From Lishizhenia sp965656535 (GTDB lineage: Bacteria; Bacteroidota; Bacteroidia; Flavobacteriales_D; Crocinitomicaceae): DNA of 64,000 bases. The notes beneath the pieces are model-generated. The model worked only from the letters and a program-made list of their open reading frames with translations, had not been told where the DNA came from and made no database searches. Shown one piece after another: positions 35,395 through 44,327 of the stretch; position 1 is the first letter of the stretch; each line of letters begins with the position of its first letter. Location: assembly GCA_965656535.1 (NCBI GenBank), contig CBFHKX010000001.1, positions 186,001 to 250,000 on the forward strand, in the 5' to 3' direction. Position numbers and translations under genes: made by a program.

Positions 35395-37569
35395 TTGAAA
35401 GATATACTTCTCATCACTCCGCCCTTTACCCAACTCAATACACCCTATCCAGCAACGGCATATTTGAAAGGGTTTTTAAACACGAAAAATATCTCGAGTT
35501 ACCAAATGGATTTGGGAATAGAAGTCATCTTATCAATTTTTACTAAGCGGGGTTTAAGCGCTATATTTGAGTCAAGCGCATCATCAATCGAGCACTTTAG
35601 TAAGAACAGCAAACGCATCTTTTCTTTAAAAGAAGACTATATAAATAAAATAGAAGATGTAATTTCTTTTTTACAAGGAAAAAAACCAACACTAGCCAGA
35701 CAAATTTCGTCTCAAAACTTTCTACCAGAAGCCTCACGATTTACTCAAGTAGCTGATTTAGATTATGCCTTTGGACTGATGGGAATGCAAGATAAAGCTA
35801 AACATCTAGCCACACTTTTTCTCGAGGATTTATCTGATTTTATCTCAGAAAACGTAGATGAGAATTTTGGATTTAGTAGATACGCCGAGCGTTTAGGAAG
35901 AAGCGCAAATCAATTTAATGACTTATATACTGCGCTCAACCAACAGCACACTTATATTGATACAATTACGCTAACTATTTTAAAAGAGAAAATTACTGAG
36001 CAAACGCCTAAACTTATTGTATTCTCTGTACCTTTTCCGGGTAACCTATACAGTGCTTTTCGGTGTGCAAAATTCATAAAAAAACAATTTCCTGAAACTA
36101 AAATTGCCCTCGGTGGAGGTTTTGCAAATACAGAACTACGAAGCTTAACAGACCCTCGTGTATTTGAGTTTTTTGATTACATTAGTTTAGATGATGGTGA
36201 ACTCCCAATTGAATTAATTTACCAAAATACCCTTAACCAGCAAAACGAATACAAACGCACCTTTATTCTAGAAGATAATACGGTAGTTTTCAAAGACAAT
36301 TCAATTCGCAAAGACTATAAGCAAAAGGATATTGGTACACCCGATTATTCCGACTTACTGTTAAATCAATACATATCAGTAATAGAAATAACAAATCCAA
36401 TGCATAGTTTATGGAGCGATGGTAGATGGAATAAACTGACCATGGCACATGGTTGTTATTGGGGCAAATGTACATTTTGTGATATTTCACTCGACTATAT
36501 TCGACTATACGAGCCTATTTCTGCCAAAATATTAGTGGATAGAATGGAGGAAATGATTGCTAATACTGGAGAAACTGGGTTTCATTTTGTAGACGAAGCT
36601 GCACCGCCGGCATTAATGAAAGAGGTTGCATTGGAAATAATCAAACGGAAATTAGTTGTGACTTGGTGGACCAATATACGGTTTGAAAAGAGTTTTACTT
36701 ATGACTTATGTCGACTTCTACAGTACTCCGGATGCATTGCTATTTCTGGTGGTTTAGAAGTAGCATCTGACCGTTTGTTAAACTTAATTGACAAAGGCGT
36801 AACTGTTGCTCAGGTTGCGGACGTAACTAGAAATTTAACCGAAGCAGGTATTATGGTACACGCCTACCTCATGTATGGATATCCTACGCAAACTGAGCAA
36901 GAAACCATTGATAGTGTTGAAATGGTTCGGCAACTTTTTGAATTAGGTATTGTACAATCTGGCTTTTGGCATCAGTTTGCTTTAACGGCTCACAGCCCTA
37001 TAGGTAAAAACCCAGAAGCGTTTGGAGTTGTACCACATTTGGAAAAAATAGAATTTGCTGATAATGATGTGCAATTCACAGATACAACCGGAGTAGATCA
37101 TAGTAAATTTTCCTACGGTTTAAAAAAGTCGGTCTTTAACTACATGCATGGATTAGGGTTGGAATTACCAATTGACAGTTGGTTTGATTTTGAAGTACCA
37201 CAAACATTAATTGCTCCAGATTATCTTGCGTATTGCCTTTCAGAAACTGAAGAAAAGCAAATAAACACAAACCAAAAAATTGTTTATTTAGGTGCGCTCC
37301 CGCATGTTAAAAAGGAAGAAAGGAAGAAAAAAGGAAAGACGAAAAGTGTTTTCAGCTTTCATTTTGAAACACTTGCCTCATCAGAAAAAATTATTTTACC
37401 AGAACTAGAAGGTCAGCAATTCAACACCTTACTTACTTATTTACAAGAAAGGCAAACACCAGAAAAAATAGCACTTGTAGAAAAAAACATAGGTCTTAAT
37501 TTAGAAAAACTGCTCATGTTTCCTGCAATAAAAGAAAGTAGAGCAACCATAAAAATGCTTATTTTATAA
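35395..37569 (+). CDS. Radical SAM protein with B12-binding-like N-terminal domain
   Basis: The TTG start at 35395 gives the expected N-terminus MKDILLITPPFTQLNTPYPA. The 724-residue protein has a Rossmann-like, B12-binding-type region (to about residue 280, KLIVFSVPFPGNLYSAFRCAKFIKKQFPETKIALGGGFAN) without the DxHxxG base-off motif, then a radical SAM barrel. The cluster cysteines are C354, C359 and C362 (HGCYWGKCTFC), spaced CX4CX2C instead of the common CX3CX2C. The GGE-like turn appears as GGLE at ISGGLEVAS. A C-terminal domain of about 150 residues follows. Substrate unknown. It lies 1 bp before the VF530-type gene. Confidence 0.85.
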   Translation: MKDILLITPPFTQLNTPYPATAYLKGFLNTKNISSYQMDLGIEVILSIFTKRGLSAIFESSASSIEHFSKNSKRIFSLKEDYINKIEDVISFLQGKKPTLARQISSQNFLPEASRFTQVADLDYAFGLMGMQDKAKHLATLFLEDLSDFISENVDENFGFSRYAERLGRSANQFNDLYTALNQQHTYIDTITLTILKEKITEQTPKLIVFSVPFPGNLYSAFRCAKFIKKQFPETKIALGGGFANTELRSLTDPRVFEFFDYISLDDGELPIELIYQNTLNQQNEYKRTFILEDNTVVFKDNSIRKDYKQKDIGTPDYSDLLLNQYISVIEITNPMHSLWSDGRWNKLTMAHGCYWGKCTFCDISLDYIRLYEPISAKILVDRMEEMIANTGETGFHFVDEAAPPALMKEVALEIIKRKLVVTWWTNIRFEKSFTYDLCRLLQYSGCIAISGGLEVASDRLLNLIDKGVTVAQVADVTRNLTEAGIMVHAYLMYGYPTQTEQETIDSVEMVRQLFELGIVQSGFWHQFALTAHSPIGKNPEAFGVVPHLEKIEFADNDVQFTDTTGVDHSKFSYGLKKSVFNYMHGLGLELPIDSWFDFEVPQTLIAPDYLAYCLSETEEKQINTNQKIVYLGALPHVKKEERKKKGKTKSVFSFHFETLASSEKIILPELEGQQFNTLLTYLQERQTPEKIALVEKNIGLNLEKLLMFPAIKESRATIKMLIL

Positions 37570-37570
37570 T

Positions 37571-37846
37571 ATGAAGTACGAAAAAAGAGAAGGAAACGGA
37601 ATAAAAAAAGTAAACCCAATAAACCAATCTCAACCCAACAACCCTTTACATGGTGTTCGCTTGGACACACTGCTAAAAAGTTTAGTGGATAACTACGGTT
37701 GGGAAGAGTTAGGCAAAAGAATCAAAATAAACTGCTTTACTAATAATCCTACTCTTAATTCGAGTCTTAAATTTCTTCGAAAAACTCCGTGGGCAAGAGA
37801 AAAAGTTGAAGAACTCTATTTAAAATCAATTGAAAAAGATAAATAA
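37571..37846 (+). CDS. VF530-family putative DNA-binding protein
   Basis: This 91-residue protein has a basic 20-residue tail and then the VF530 domain: PLHGVRLDTLLKSLVDNYGWEELGKRIKINCFTNNPTLNSSLKFLRKTPWAREKVEELYL. The fold is known from structural genomics and is suggested to bind DNA; its role is not established. It starts 1 bp after the radical SAM gene, so they are in one transcript. The -7 box for the next gene lies 29 bp downstream of its stop. Confidence 0.88.
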   Translation: MKYEKREGNGIKKVNPINQSQPNNPLHGVRLDTLLKSLVDNYGWEELGKRIKINCFTNNPTLNSSLKFLRKTPWAREKVEELYLKSIEKDK

Positions 37847-37874
37847 CGGCATCACCGAAGATAAATTAAACCGT

Positions 37875-37882
37875 TATTTTTG
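37875..37882 (+). promoter_or_regulatory. -7 box upstream of the SDR gene
   Basis: TATTTTTG matches TAnnTTTG, 15 bp upstream of the ATG at 37898. It overlaps a possible in-frame TTG at 37880, arguing against that start. Confidence 0.55.
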
Positions 37883-37897
37883 TCGACGATTAAGAGC

Positions 37898-39466
37898 ATG
37901 GAGAAAGAGATTAAAGTAGAAGAAGCAGTAGAAGAAGACAAAATATTTTCAGAAGAAAATATAACCCAGTGTATACAGACGTTAAAAGCTTTATTAGAAA
38001 ACACGGACAATATTTATGAATTGCCTGAAAATAAGCGTGTTGAACTAATGAAAGTTGCTGGATTACTCTCTAGACCAAATAAAGAAGAATATAATAGACG
38101 TGTTAAAAGCGCCAAAAAAGCACAAGAGCGCAAACGAAAAGAGCGTGAGAAACATGCAAGAAAAGAAACTGGCATTCGTAAAGCGCGCGAAGAAGCTATA
38201 TTTTCTGCTCCTAAACTAATTCCTGAAGCACAACGAATTGATAAAGAAGAACGCATTTTAGATAATCCACGCAACTGCTACGTATGTAAAACACCTTTTC
38301 TACAGCTACACCATTTCTATGATCAAATGTGTCAAGACTGTGGTGACCTAAATTATGCAAAAAGATTTCAACATGCAGATTTAAAGGGTCAAGTTGCAGT
38401 AGTTACAGGTTCGCGACTAAAAATAGGCTATCATATTGTGCTTATGCTCTTAAGAGCAGGTGCTACGGTAGTTGCAACCACGCGGTTTCCGGTCGACTCA
38501 GCCTTACGCTATTCTAGAGAAGAAGACTTTACAGAATGGGGTCATAGACTGCACGTACACGGATTAGATTTACGACATATTCCTTCAGTAGAGATATTTT
38601 GCAATTACATAGAGCAACAGTATAATAGACTCGACATACTTATTAATAATGCTGCACAAACGGTAAGAAGGCCAGCTGGATTTTACAAGCATTTAATAGA
38701 AAATGAAGAACTACCATTTTCTGACCTGCCTAAAGATGCACAAGAACTTTTGCGAAAGCACTACTCTTGCACACAACAGTTACATGAACTCGCAACCGAT
38801 ATCAATACACAAAACAATACCCTATCTGTATCCTGGCATGCTCAGGCACCGGGAGTTGGCATTACATCATCCGCGCAGTTAAGTCAAATCCCTTATAGTT
38901 TCGACAATTCCTTACCCACAAAAGAAGTTTTTCCTGAAGGTGAGTTAGATGCTGATTTACAACAAGTTGACCTTAGAAAAACAAACAGTTGGCGTTTAAA
39001 ACTAGGCCAAATAGAGACTCCCGAAATGGTTGAGGTGCAACTCGTTAATGCAGTTGCTCCATTTGTACTATGTAACCGACTCGTAGGTTTAATGAGAAAA
39101 GAAAATACGGGTATGAAACATATAATAAATGTTTCTGCAATGGAAGGAAAATTTCATCGCTTTTATAAAGAGGATCGTCACCCACATACAAATATGGCCA
39201 AAGCAGCACTAAACATGATGACGCATACATCTGCGCTGGATTTTGCTAAAGATGGTATTTATATGAACGCTGTTGATACCGGTTGGGTAACGGATGAAGA
39301 CCCAGCCGAGTTATCTAGGAAAAAAGAAGAAGAGCACGACTTTCAACCTCCATTAGATATTGTTGACGGAGCTGCCCGTGTAATGGATCCATTAATAGAC
39401 GGAATTAACACTGGTAAACACTGGTGCGGAAAATTTTTAAAAGATTATTACCCAATAGATTGGTAG
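37898..39466 (+). CDS. SDR-type oxidoreductase with N-terminal zinc-ribbon-like module, non-canonical active site
   Basis: Starting from ATG 37898 the protein has 522 residues. Residues 1-100 are helical and highly charged (KSAKKAQERKRKEREKHARK). Residues ~125-155 contain CYVC and CQDC separated by 14 residues (C127, C130, C145, C148), a likely zinc ribbon. A Rossmann SDR domain follows: VAVVTGSRLKIGYHIV (glycine motif), LDILINNAAQTVRRP (NNAA) and HIINVSAMEGKF (serine). Where the catalytic YxxxK is expected the sequence reads TNMAK, so tyrosine is replaced by threonine (T431) while lysine is kept. SDR domains are usually about 250 residues; this one also has a ~100-residue insertion between NNAA and the active site. 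Substrate unknown. Confidence 0.8.
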   Translation: MEKEIKVEEAVEEDKIFSEENITQCIQTLKALLENTDNIYELPENKRVELMKVAGLLSRPNKEEYNRRVKSAKKAQERKRKEREKHARKETGIRKAREEAIFSAPKLIPEAQRIDKEERILDNPRNCYVCKTPFLQLHHFYDQMCQDCGDLNYAKRFQHADLKGQVAVVTGSRLKIGYHIVLMLLRAGATVVATTRFPVDSALRYSREEDFTEWGHRLHVHGLDLRHIPSVEIFCNYIEQQYNRLDILINNAAQTVRRPAGFYKHLIENEELPFSDLPKDAQELLRKHYSCTQQLHELATDINTQNNTLSVSWHAQAPGVGITSSAQLSQIPYSFDNSLPTKEVFPEGELDADLQQVDLRKTNSWRLKLGQIETPEMVEVQLVNAVAPFVLCNRLVGLMRKENTGMKHIINVSAMEGKFHRFYKEDRHPHTNMAKAALNMMTHTSALDFAKDGIYMNAVDTGWVTDEDPAELSRKKEEEHDFQPPLDIVDGAARVMDPLIDGINTGKHWCGKFLKDYYPIDW

Positions 39467-39481
39467 TTTTCCACAAACAAC

Positions 39482-39511
39482 TTGCAGTTATCAACATTTC
39501 TTGTAACTTTG
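39482..39511 (+). promoter_or_regulatory. Complete promoter of the OmpA-domain gene (TTG-N19-TAACTTTG)
   Basis: TTG at 39482-39484, a 19-bp spacer and TAACTTTG at 39504-39511 match the Bacteroidota -33/-7 consensus exactly in sequence and spacing, 37 bp upstream of the ATG at 39549. Confidence 0.75.
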
Positions 39512-39548
39512 TGATGTAAGTTGCGTAAAAACAACTCATTACACGGTT

Positions 39549-40607
39549 ATGAAAAACACTACATTAATACTACTCGCAGCACTACTCGGGTTTACGAATT
39601 ACTCGCATTCGCTTGAATATGAGGATTTAAAAGTATTCTTTGAGTTTGATTCATACACAATCACTTCCGCTACACAAGAAACGGTAAACAATAGAAAAAA
39701 TGATTTTATTGATGCCAAAATTGTTGGATTTGAGATTTACGGATATTGCGATGATTTGGGGTCAACCCAATACAATAAATACTTATCACGTAAAAGAGCA
39801 AATGCGATCAAACAACTTTTAATTGACTTAGGAATTTCTCGAAAAACCATCAAAAGAATTAAAGGAAAAGGTGAAATTAAACTAATTGACTCCTATCCAA
39901 TTGAAGTTCAAAGACAAAAAAACCGAAGAGTAGAAATCAAAATTCTTTATAAGGCTAATAATAACACTCAAAGCCAACGTATAGAAACGGTTTCTTCTGA
40001 TGCTACGCAATTAAAGAATATTAAAAGTGACAGAAAACCCGAAGATGCTCAACCCTTTTTTGATGAAATTCGCCCAAATATTATTAACAATGTTCTCAAA
40101 CCAATAAAGAAGATTGAAAAGAGTACTGCACTTAAAAAAGAAAAGACTAATGCTCCTATAGTTATAGAAGAAACAAACACTACCATTCCAAAAAATGAAG
40201 AAGTAGCTCCGAAAAATGAAGACGACGAGTTAGATATACTAACCGTTATGACAAAAGGAGAACGTTTGACCCTAGAAGAAATACTATTTGTTTCTGGTAC
40301 AGCCAAACTAATAAAATCTTCAGAAGTTGAAATAAAAAAGCTGGCTAAAACTCTCAAAAAGAACGAAAACATCAAAATTCAAATACTCGGTCATGTATGC
40401 TGTGCTAGATTTGGATTAGATGGAGTAGATGACGAGACAGGCGAAAGAAATCTTTCAGTAGTACGCGCGAAGGCTGTATATGACGAGCTTAAAAATCTTG
40501 GAGTTCAACCTGGACAAATGATATACGAAGGTAGAAAATCTAAAGAACCGCTTGGAGGTCCTGTAGAAAACGATAGACGAGTTGAAATACTCATTATCGA
40601 CCTATAA
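39549..40607 (+). CDS. Protein with two OmpA-like domains
   Basis: This 352-residue protein has a signal peptide (MKNTTLILLAALLGFTNYSHS) and then an OmpA-like domain (about residues 25-135: VFFEFDSYTIT...GYCDDLGSTQYNKYLSRKRANAIKQLL...NRRVEIKILYK). A ~90-residue lysine-, asparagine- and glutamate-rich linker follows, then a second OmpA-like domain (about 240-352: EILFVSGTAKL...GHVCCARFGLDGVDDETGERNLSVVRA...NDRRVEILIIDL) with an insertion holding a CC pair where TDNxG is usual. Both probably bind peptidoglycan; the second may have altered specificity. The gene has its own promoter and terminator. Confidence 0.82.
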   Translation: MKNTTLILLAALLGFTNYSHSLEYEDLKVFFEFDSYTITSATQETVNNRKNDFIDAKIVGFEIYGYCDDLGSTQYNKYLSRKRANAIKQLLIDLGISRKTIKRIKGKGEIKLIDSYPIEVQRQKNRRVEIKILYKANNNTQSQRIETVSSDATQLKNIKSDRKPEDAQPFFDEIRPNIINNVLKPIKKIEKSTALKKEKTNAPIVIEETNTTIPKNEEVAPKNEDDELDILTVMTKGERLTLEEILFVSGTAKLIKSSEVEIKKLAKTLKKNENIKIQILGHVCCARFGLDGVDDETGERNLSVVRAKAVYDELKNLGVQPGQMIYEGRKSKEPLGGPVENDRRVEILIIDL

Positions 40608-40611
40608 CAAA

Positions 40612-40645
40612 AGCCTTTTCTTAAAAGTAAGAAGCTATTTTTTAC
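40612..40645 (+). terminator. Probable terminator after the OmpA-domain gene
   Basis: AGC..TTCTTA pairs with TAAGAAGCT around an AAAG loop (with a three-base bulge), then ATTTTTTA. It lies 5 bp past the stop codon. Confidence 0.6.
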
Positions 40646-41561
40646 TATAACTAATAAATTCCACCCCTTTTTCTCGCGTATTTGACAGGAAAATCAATTG
40701 TTTACTTATTTTCTTTGGTATATTCTACTATCTCAATCATTCAAATCATCCAAAATTCACTTACTATATATTGTGTATACAGTGCGTTTAACATTACCAT
40801 GATCAAGGATAGTAATTATTTTACAAATAAACCCGTATTTTGACACAACTCAGTTCTATCTCGCGATACATCGTCGTTACTTTTCGTTAAGAAATTTATT
40901 AAGTGTAAGAGAACAACTGAGACAGTAATCTTCTACCAATTTTTTAGTTGATTAGTCAATATCTGACAAATTAACGGTATATAAAAATCACAATAATTAC
41001 GTTATATTATTTATTCTGATTTTATTTAATTCTAAACTAAAACACAACTAATTGTTTTTCAATGTTTCAGATGTTAATTAATTCAAAAAAACTTAAAACC
41101 TACTTATAACTTAAAACTATATTCAATACAATCAATATACTACTTCTTAAAATTAACTTATAATCACAAACGAAAGTCAACTACAAAGAGCATCTTACCG
41201 AAAATTAGATGTAAACTTCTAAGGAGATCAAAACAACTGGAACACAATGTATATATATTTGATTGATATATAAACTGCGTGATTCCACAAAAACTGTGAA
41301 TAGATTAAGCTAAAAAACATACGACATTTTTCTGTTCTAAGGCATAAGAAAAGAAAATAAAGGAGCTTTATCTATAACGAAAAGACGAATAGAAAACAGC
41401 GAACTAAAAATTAGAAATAAAAAATCTTCACGAACTGCATCAAAAAAAGACGTTCAAAAATATGCCATATACAACGTTTCACCAAAAATCTTATCTTAAC
41501 CCTACGACTTCACGTAAACTACCAGAAAAAAGATCTTAAAATACGTTTATCTCAAAAATCA
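40646..41561. other. Long AT-rich intergenic region without a recognisable gene
   Basis: Over about 900 bp I find no open frame of convincing length or codon character on either strand, no tRNA-like structure and no repeat shared with the rest of the window. The best frame is a start-less stretch of about 50 codons between stops at 41338 and 41496. A TATATATATTTGATTGATATATA near-palindrome lies around 41250-41272. It lies between convergent genes, so it need not hold promoters. It may be decayed sequence or an untranslated RNA. Confidence 0.5.
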
Positions 41562-43331
41562 TTAAATTCTACTTTGGTAAGTAAACAGTTCAAAGTACCT
41601 TCCTTTCGAATCAATAAGTTCTTGGTGCCTTCCTCTCTCAACGATATTTCCATCTTCAACAACCAAAATCTGATCTGCCTTTTGAATTGTGGACAAACGG
41701 TGCGCAATAACAAATGTGGTTCTATCCTTCATTAAAGCTTCTAGACTTTTTTGAATAAACGATTCGCTCTGCGTGTCTAGATTAGAAGTTGCTTCATCCA
41801 AGATAATTATCTTCGGGTTTGCGAGTAATGCTCTAGCAATAGAAATACGTTGTTTTTGTCCGCCAGAAAGCTTCACACCTCTTTCACCAATAATGGTCTC
41901 TAGCCCCAAGTCAAATCGATCGGTAAACTCATTTACGTAGGCACCCTTAACGGCCCGAATTAACTCCTCCTCTGTAGCATCTGGTCGTGGAAACAAAATA
42001 TTTTCTCTAATGGTACCTTCATATAGAAAATCGTCCTGTAAAACAACACCCAAGTTACTTCTATAAGAGGATAAATCTACGGTTGTCAAATCAACATTAT
42101 CTAAGGTTACTTTTCCACTCGTCGGATTTAAAAAAGTAGCTACCAAGCCAGCAATTGTAGATTTACCAGAACCAGAAGAACCCACTAATGCCGTAACAGA
42201 ACCAGCTGGAGCATCAAAACTAATGGAATGCAATACTTCTTTCTCTTCTTCATAACTAAAACTTACATCCTCGAATTTTATGTCGCCTTTAAGCTGATCC
42301 ACAAAATTAATGCGTTTTTCGTCATCGTTTTCTTCTGCCATTTTCATTAACTCTTGCGTCCTATCTAAACCTGCCATGGCATCTGTGAGCTGAGAACCTA
42401 TATTACTCATCTGAACAATTGGAGCAATCATAAAACCAAGAAAAAGCGTAAACATGATAAAATCTCCAGATGTCATGTCCCCATATATCATATAATACCC
42501 ACTAATACCAATTATACCGGCAGAAGCCAAGCCCAATAAAAAGGTAGAAGAACTGGTTATAAAAGAAGTTGTTGTTAAGCTTTTTTTAACGTTTTGGAAC
42601 AGACGCTCTACACCTGTTTCAAAAACACGACTTTCCTGTTCCTCTGCATTAAAACCCTTAATCACTCTAACACCATTTAAAGTTTCTGTTAACCTTCCGG
42701 TTACTTCAGCATTAATCTTACCTCTTGCTCTAAAAATGGGTCTAATCTTTTTAAACGATTTTAGTGCAACGAACCCAAAAATAGAAACCGGAATAATTGT
42801 AAATAAAGTCATTACCCAATTCATATTTAATAAGATTAGCAAAGAAAAAATTGCCGTTAAAGAGCCTCCAATTAGCTGAACTAAGCCAGTACCAACTAAA
42901 TTTCTAACACCTTCTACATCTGTCATAACTCTAGAAACTAAGGCGCCAGACTTATTATTATCAAAAAAACCAATAGGCAATTTCAACAATTTTCGTTGTA
43001 CTTCCGCTCTAAGAATAGATATTAATCGTTGCGCTTCTACACTTAATAATAAAGTAAGAGAATAGGAAGTAATTGCTTGTATTAAGACCGCAGCACACAC
43101 AACTCCGACCAAAACAAATAGCTGCTGCATATCACCTCTTGGCACAATTTCATCTAAAAACAATTTGGTTGAATAAGGCAGTACAAGTCCAACAGCACTT
43201 TTTATCAGAATTAAAAATAAACCGAAAAATATCAATTTCTTTCGTGGCCAAATATACTCCTTAACGGCCCACTTAAAAGATACGTTCTGGTTCTTTTGTT
43301 TGTTTGTTTTATCTGTTTGTAAAGATTGCAT
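41562..43331 (-). CDS. ABC exporter, fused permease and ATPase (MsbA-like)
   Basis: This 589-residue half-transporter has an N-terminal six-helix exporter domain (to about residue 330) and a C-terminal ATPase with Walker A GSSGSGKST, signature LSGGQKQR, Walker B IIILDEATS and the H-loop VIAHRLST. It works as a homodimer in the inner membrane. Overall similarity is to MsbA and lipid/drug exporters. Substrate cannot be decided, but many Bacteroidota homologues in this arrangement are annotated as lipid A or multidrug exporters. Confidence 0.93.
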   Translation of the reverse strand: MQSLQTDKTNKQKNQNVSFKWAVKEYIWPRKKLIFFGLFLILIKSAVGLVLPYSTKLFLDEIVPRGDMQQLFVLVGVVCAAVLIQAITSYSLTLLLSVEAQRLISILRAEVQRKLLKLPIGFFDNNKSGALVSRVMTDVEGVRNLVGTGLVQLIGGSLTAIFSLLILLNMNWVMTLFTIIPVSIFGFVALKSFKKIRPIFRARGKINAEVTGRLTETLNGVRVIKGFNAEEQESRVFETGVERLFQNVKKSLTTTSFITSSSTFLLGLASAGIIGISGYYMIYGDMTSGDFIMFTLFLGFMIAPIVQMSNIGSQLTDAMAGLDRTQELMKMAEENDDEKRINFVDQLKGDIKFEDVSFSYEEEKEVLHSISFDAPAGSVTALVGSSGSGKSTIAGLVATFLNPTSGKVTLDNVDLTTVDLSSYRSNLGVVLQDDFLYEGTIRENILFPRPDATEEELIRAVKGAYVNEFTDRFDLGLETIIGERGVKLSGGQKQRISIARALLANPKIIILDEATSNLDTQSESFIQKSLEALMKDRTTFVIAHRLSTIQKADQILVVEDGNIVERGRHQELIDSKGRYFELFTYQSRI

Positions 43332-43383
43332 AAAGTAAAGATAGACGAATTAAATCCGTAAGTACATTTTAATCAAAAATAAG

Positions 43384-44232
43384 TTACCTCAATAAATAAG
43401 CAGCTGCAACCATTGCTGCCAAAGCAATAATTGACTGTAGTGTAAATATTTCTCTAAAAAACAGAACACCAAAGAAAAAAGTAAGGATAGGCACGGCTAA
43501 AGAAGTTAGCGACAGTATAAACGGGTTAGACTGCAGCATACCTAAAAGCCCGAAATAAACCGCAACGAAAATCACCAATGCGATCAGAAAAATAAATCGC
43601 AAATGCTTAAAATGTAAAACTTTTTTTATGTCTATTATCTTGTAACCATTCAATTTAACTAAGCATAAACCCAAAATTAACACCACAATTTCCTGATTTG
43701 CTGCAACAAAAACAGGATGCACATTTTCTAGCAAATTATACCAATACATAAGACCCGAAGCAGCAAATAAACATGACATGAGTCCAAATTTCAAATGCAC
43801 AGCAATGGGAAATTTTAAGTTTTGTTTGGTTGAATGAAAAAAGAACAAAAAATATCCTGAAAGCATTAAGAAAGAACCATATCCATAGTTGACAACATCT
43901 AAATCTTCAAAAATAAAGAGGAAAGAAGCCGTAATAAATACTGTAAAAAGATTATACAAGGCTAGTAACTTAAGCGTACCTTGTTTCAAGGCTGATAGCA
44001 TAAAAAACAAACCAAGTGCTCCGATAACAGAAGCAATCATTGAGCGCAGAAAATCAGTTTGAGAAACAACTAATGCATTGTCATACAAGGAAAACGCTAA
44101 AAGCAACCCAATAACCGATGTAAAGAAAGCCCTAACTGTAAGGAGAATAGAAGGTGCGAACGAAGAAAGCACTCGTTTCCAAAGCACATTGTTTAAAGCG
44201 TAAGCTAAAACTGAAACTCCTAAATAGAACAT
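43384..44232 (-). CDS. DMT/EamA family transporter
   Basis: This 282-residue membrane protein has about ten hydrophobic helices in two halves of five, as in the EamA/drug-metabolite transporter superfamily (ALNNVLWKRVLSSFAPSILLTVRAFFTSVIG; SLTSLAVPILTFFFGVLFFREIFTLQSIIALAAMVAAAYLL). It probably transports a small metabolite; the substrate is unknown. It starts 41 bp downstream of the aspS terminator and ends 52 bp before the ABC exporter. Confidence 0.85.
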   Translation of the reverse strand: MFYLGVSVLAYALNNVLWKRVLSSFAPSILLTVRAFFTSVIGLLLAFSLYDNALVVSQTDFLRSMIASVIGALGLFFMLSALKQGTLKLLALYNLFTVFITASFLFIFEDLDVVNYGYGSFLMLSGYFLFFFHSTKQNLKFPIAVHLKFGLMSCLFAASGLMYWYNLLENVHPVFVAANQEIVVLILGLCLVKLNGYKIIDIKKVLHFKHLRFIFLIALVIFVAVYFGLLGMLQSNPFILSLTSLAVPILTFFFGVLFFREIFTLQSIIALAAMVAAAYLLR

Positions 44233-44273
44233 GTGCTAAAGTAGAAAATTTACAGAAATAAATAGTAAGAAAT

Positions 44274-44303
44274 AAAAAAGACCCAGAATAAACTCTGAGT
44301 CTT
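44274..44303 (-). terminator. Intrinsic terminator after aspS
   Basis: On the minus strand, AAGACTCAGA (44303-44294) pairs with TCTGGGTCTT (44287-44278), with one G-T wobble, followed by a T-run. Confidence 0.85.
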
Positions 44304-44327
44304 TACGTATACTTTAAAATTCTATTA

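Noticed and set aside
41338..41496. About 50 codons open between stops in the long gene-free region
   Set aside because: No ATG, GTG or TTG start with good context, AT-rich lysine-heavy composition, and no recognisable protein; open by composition.
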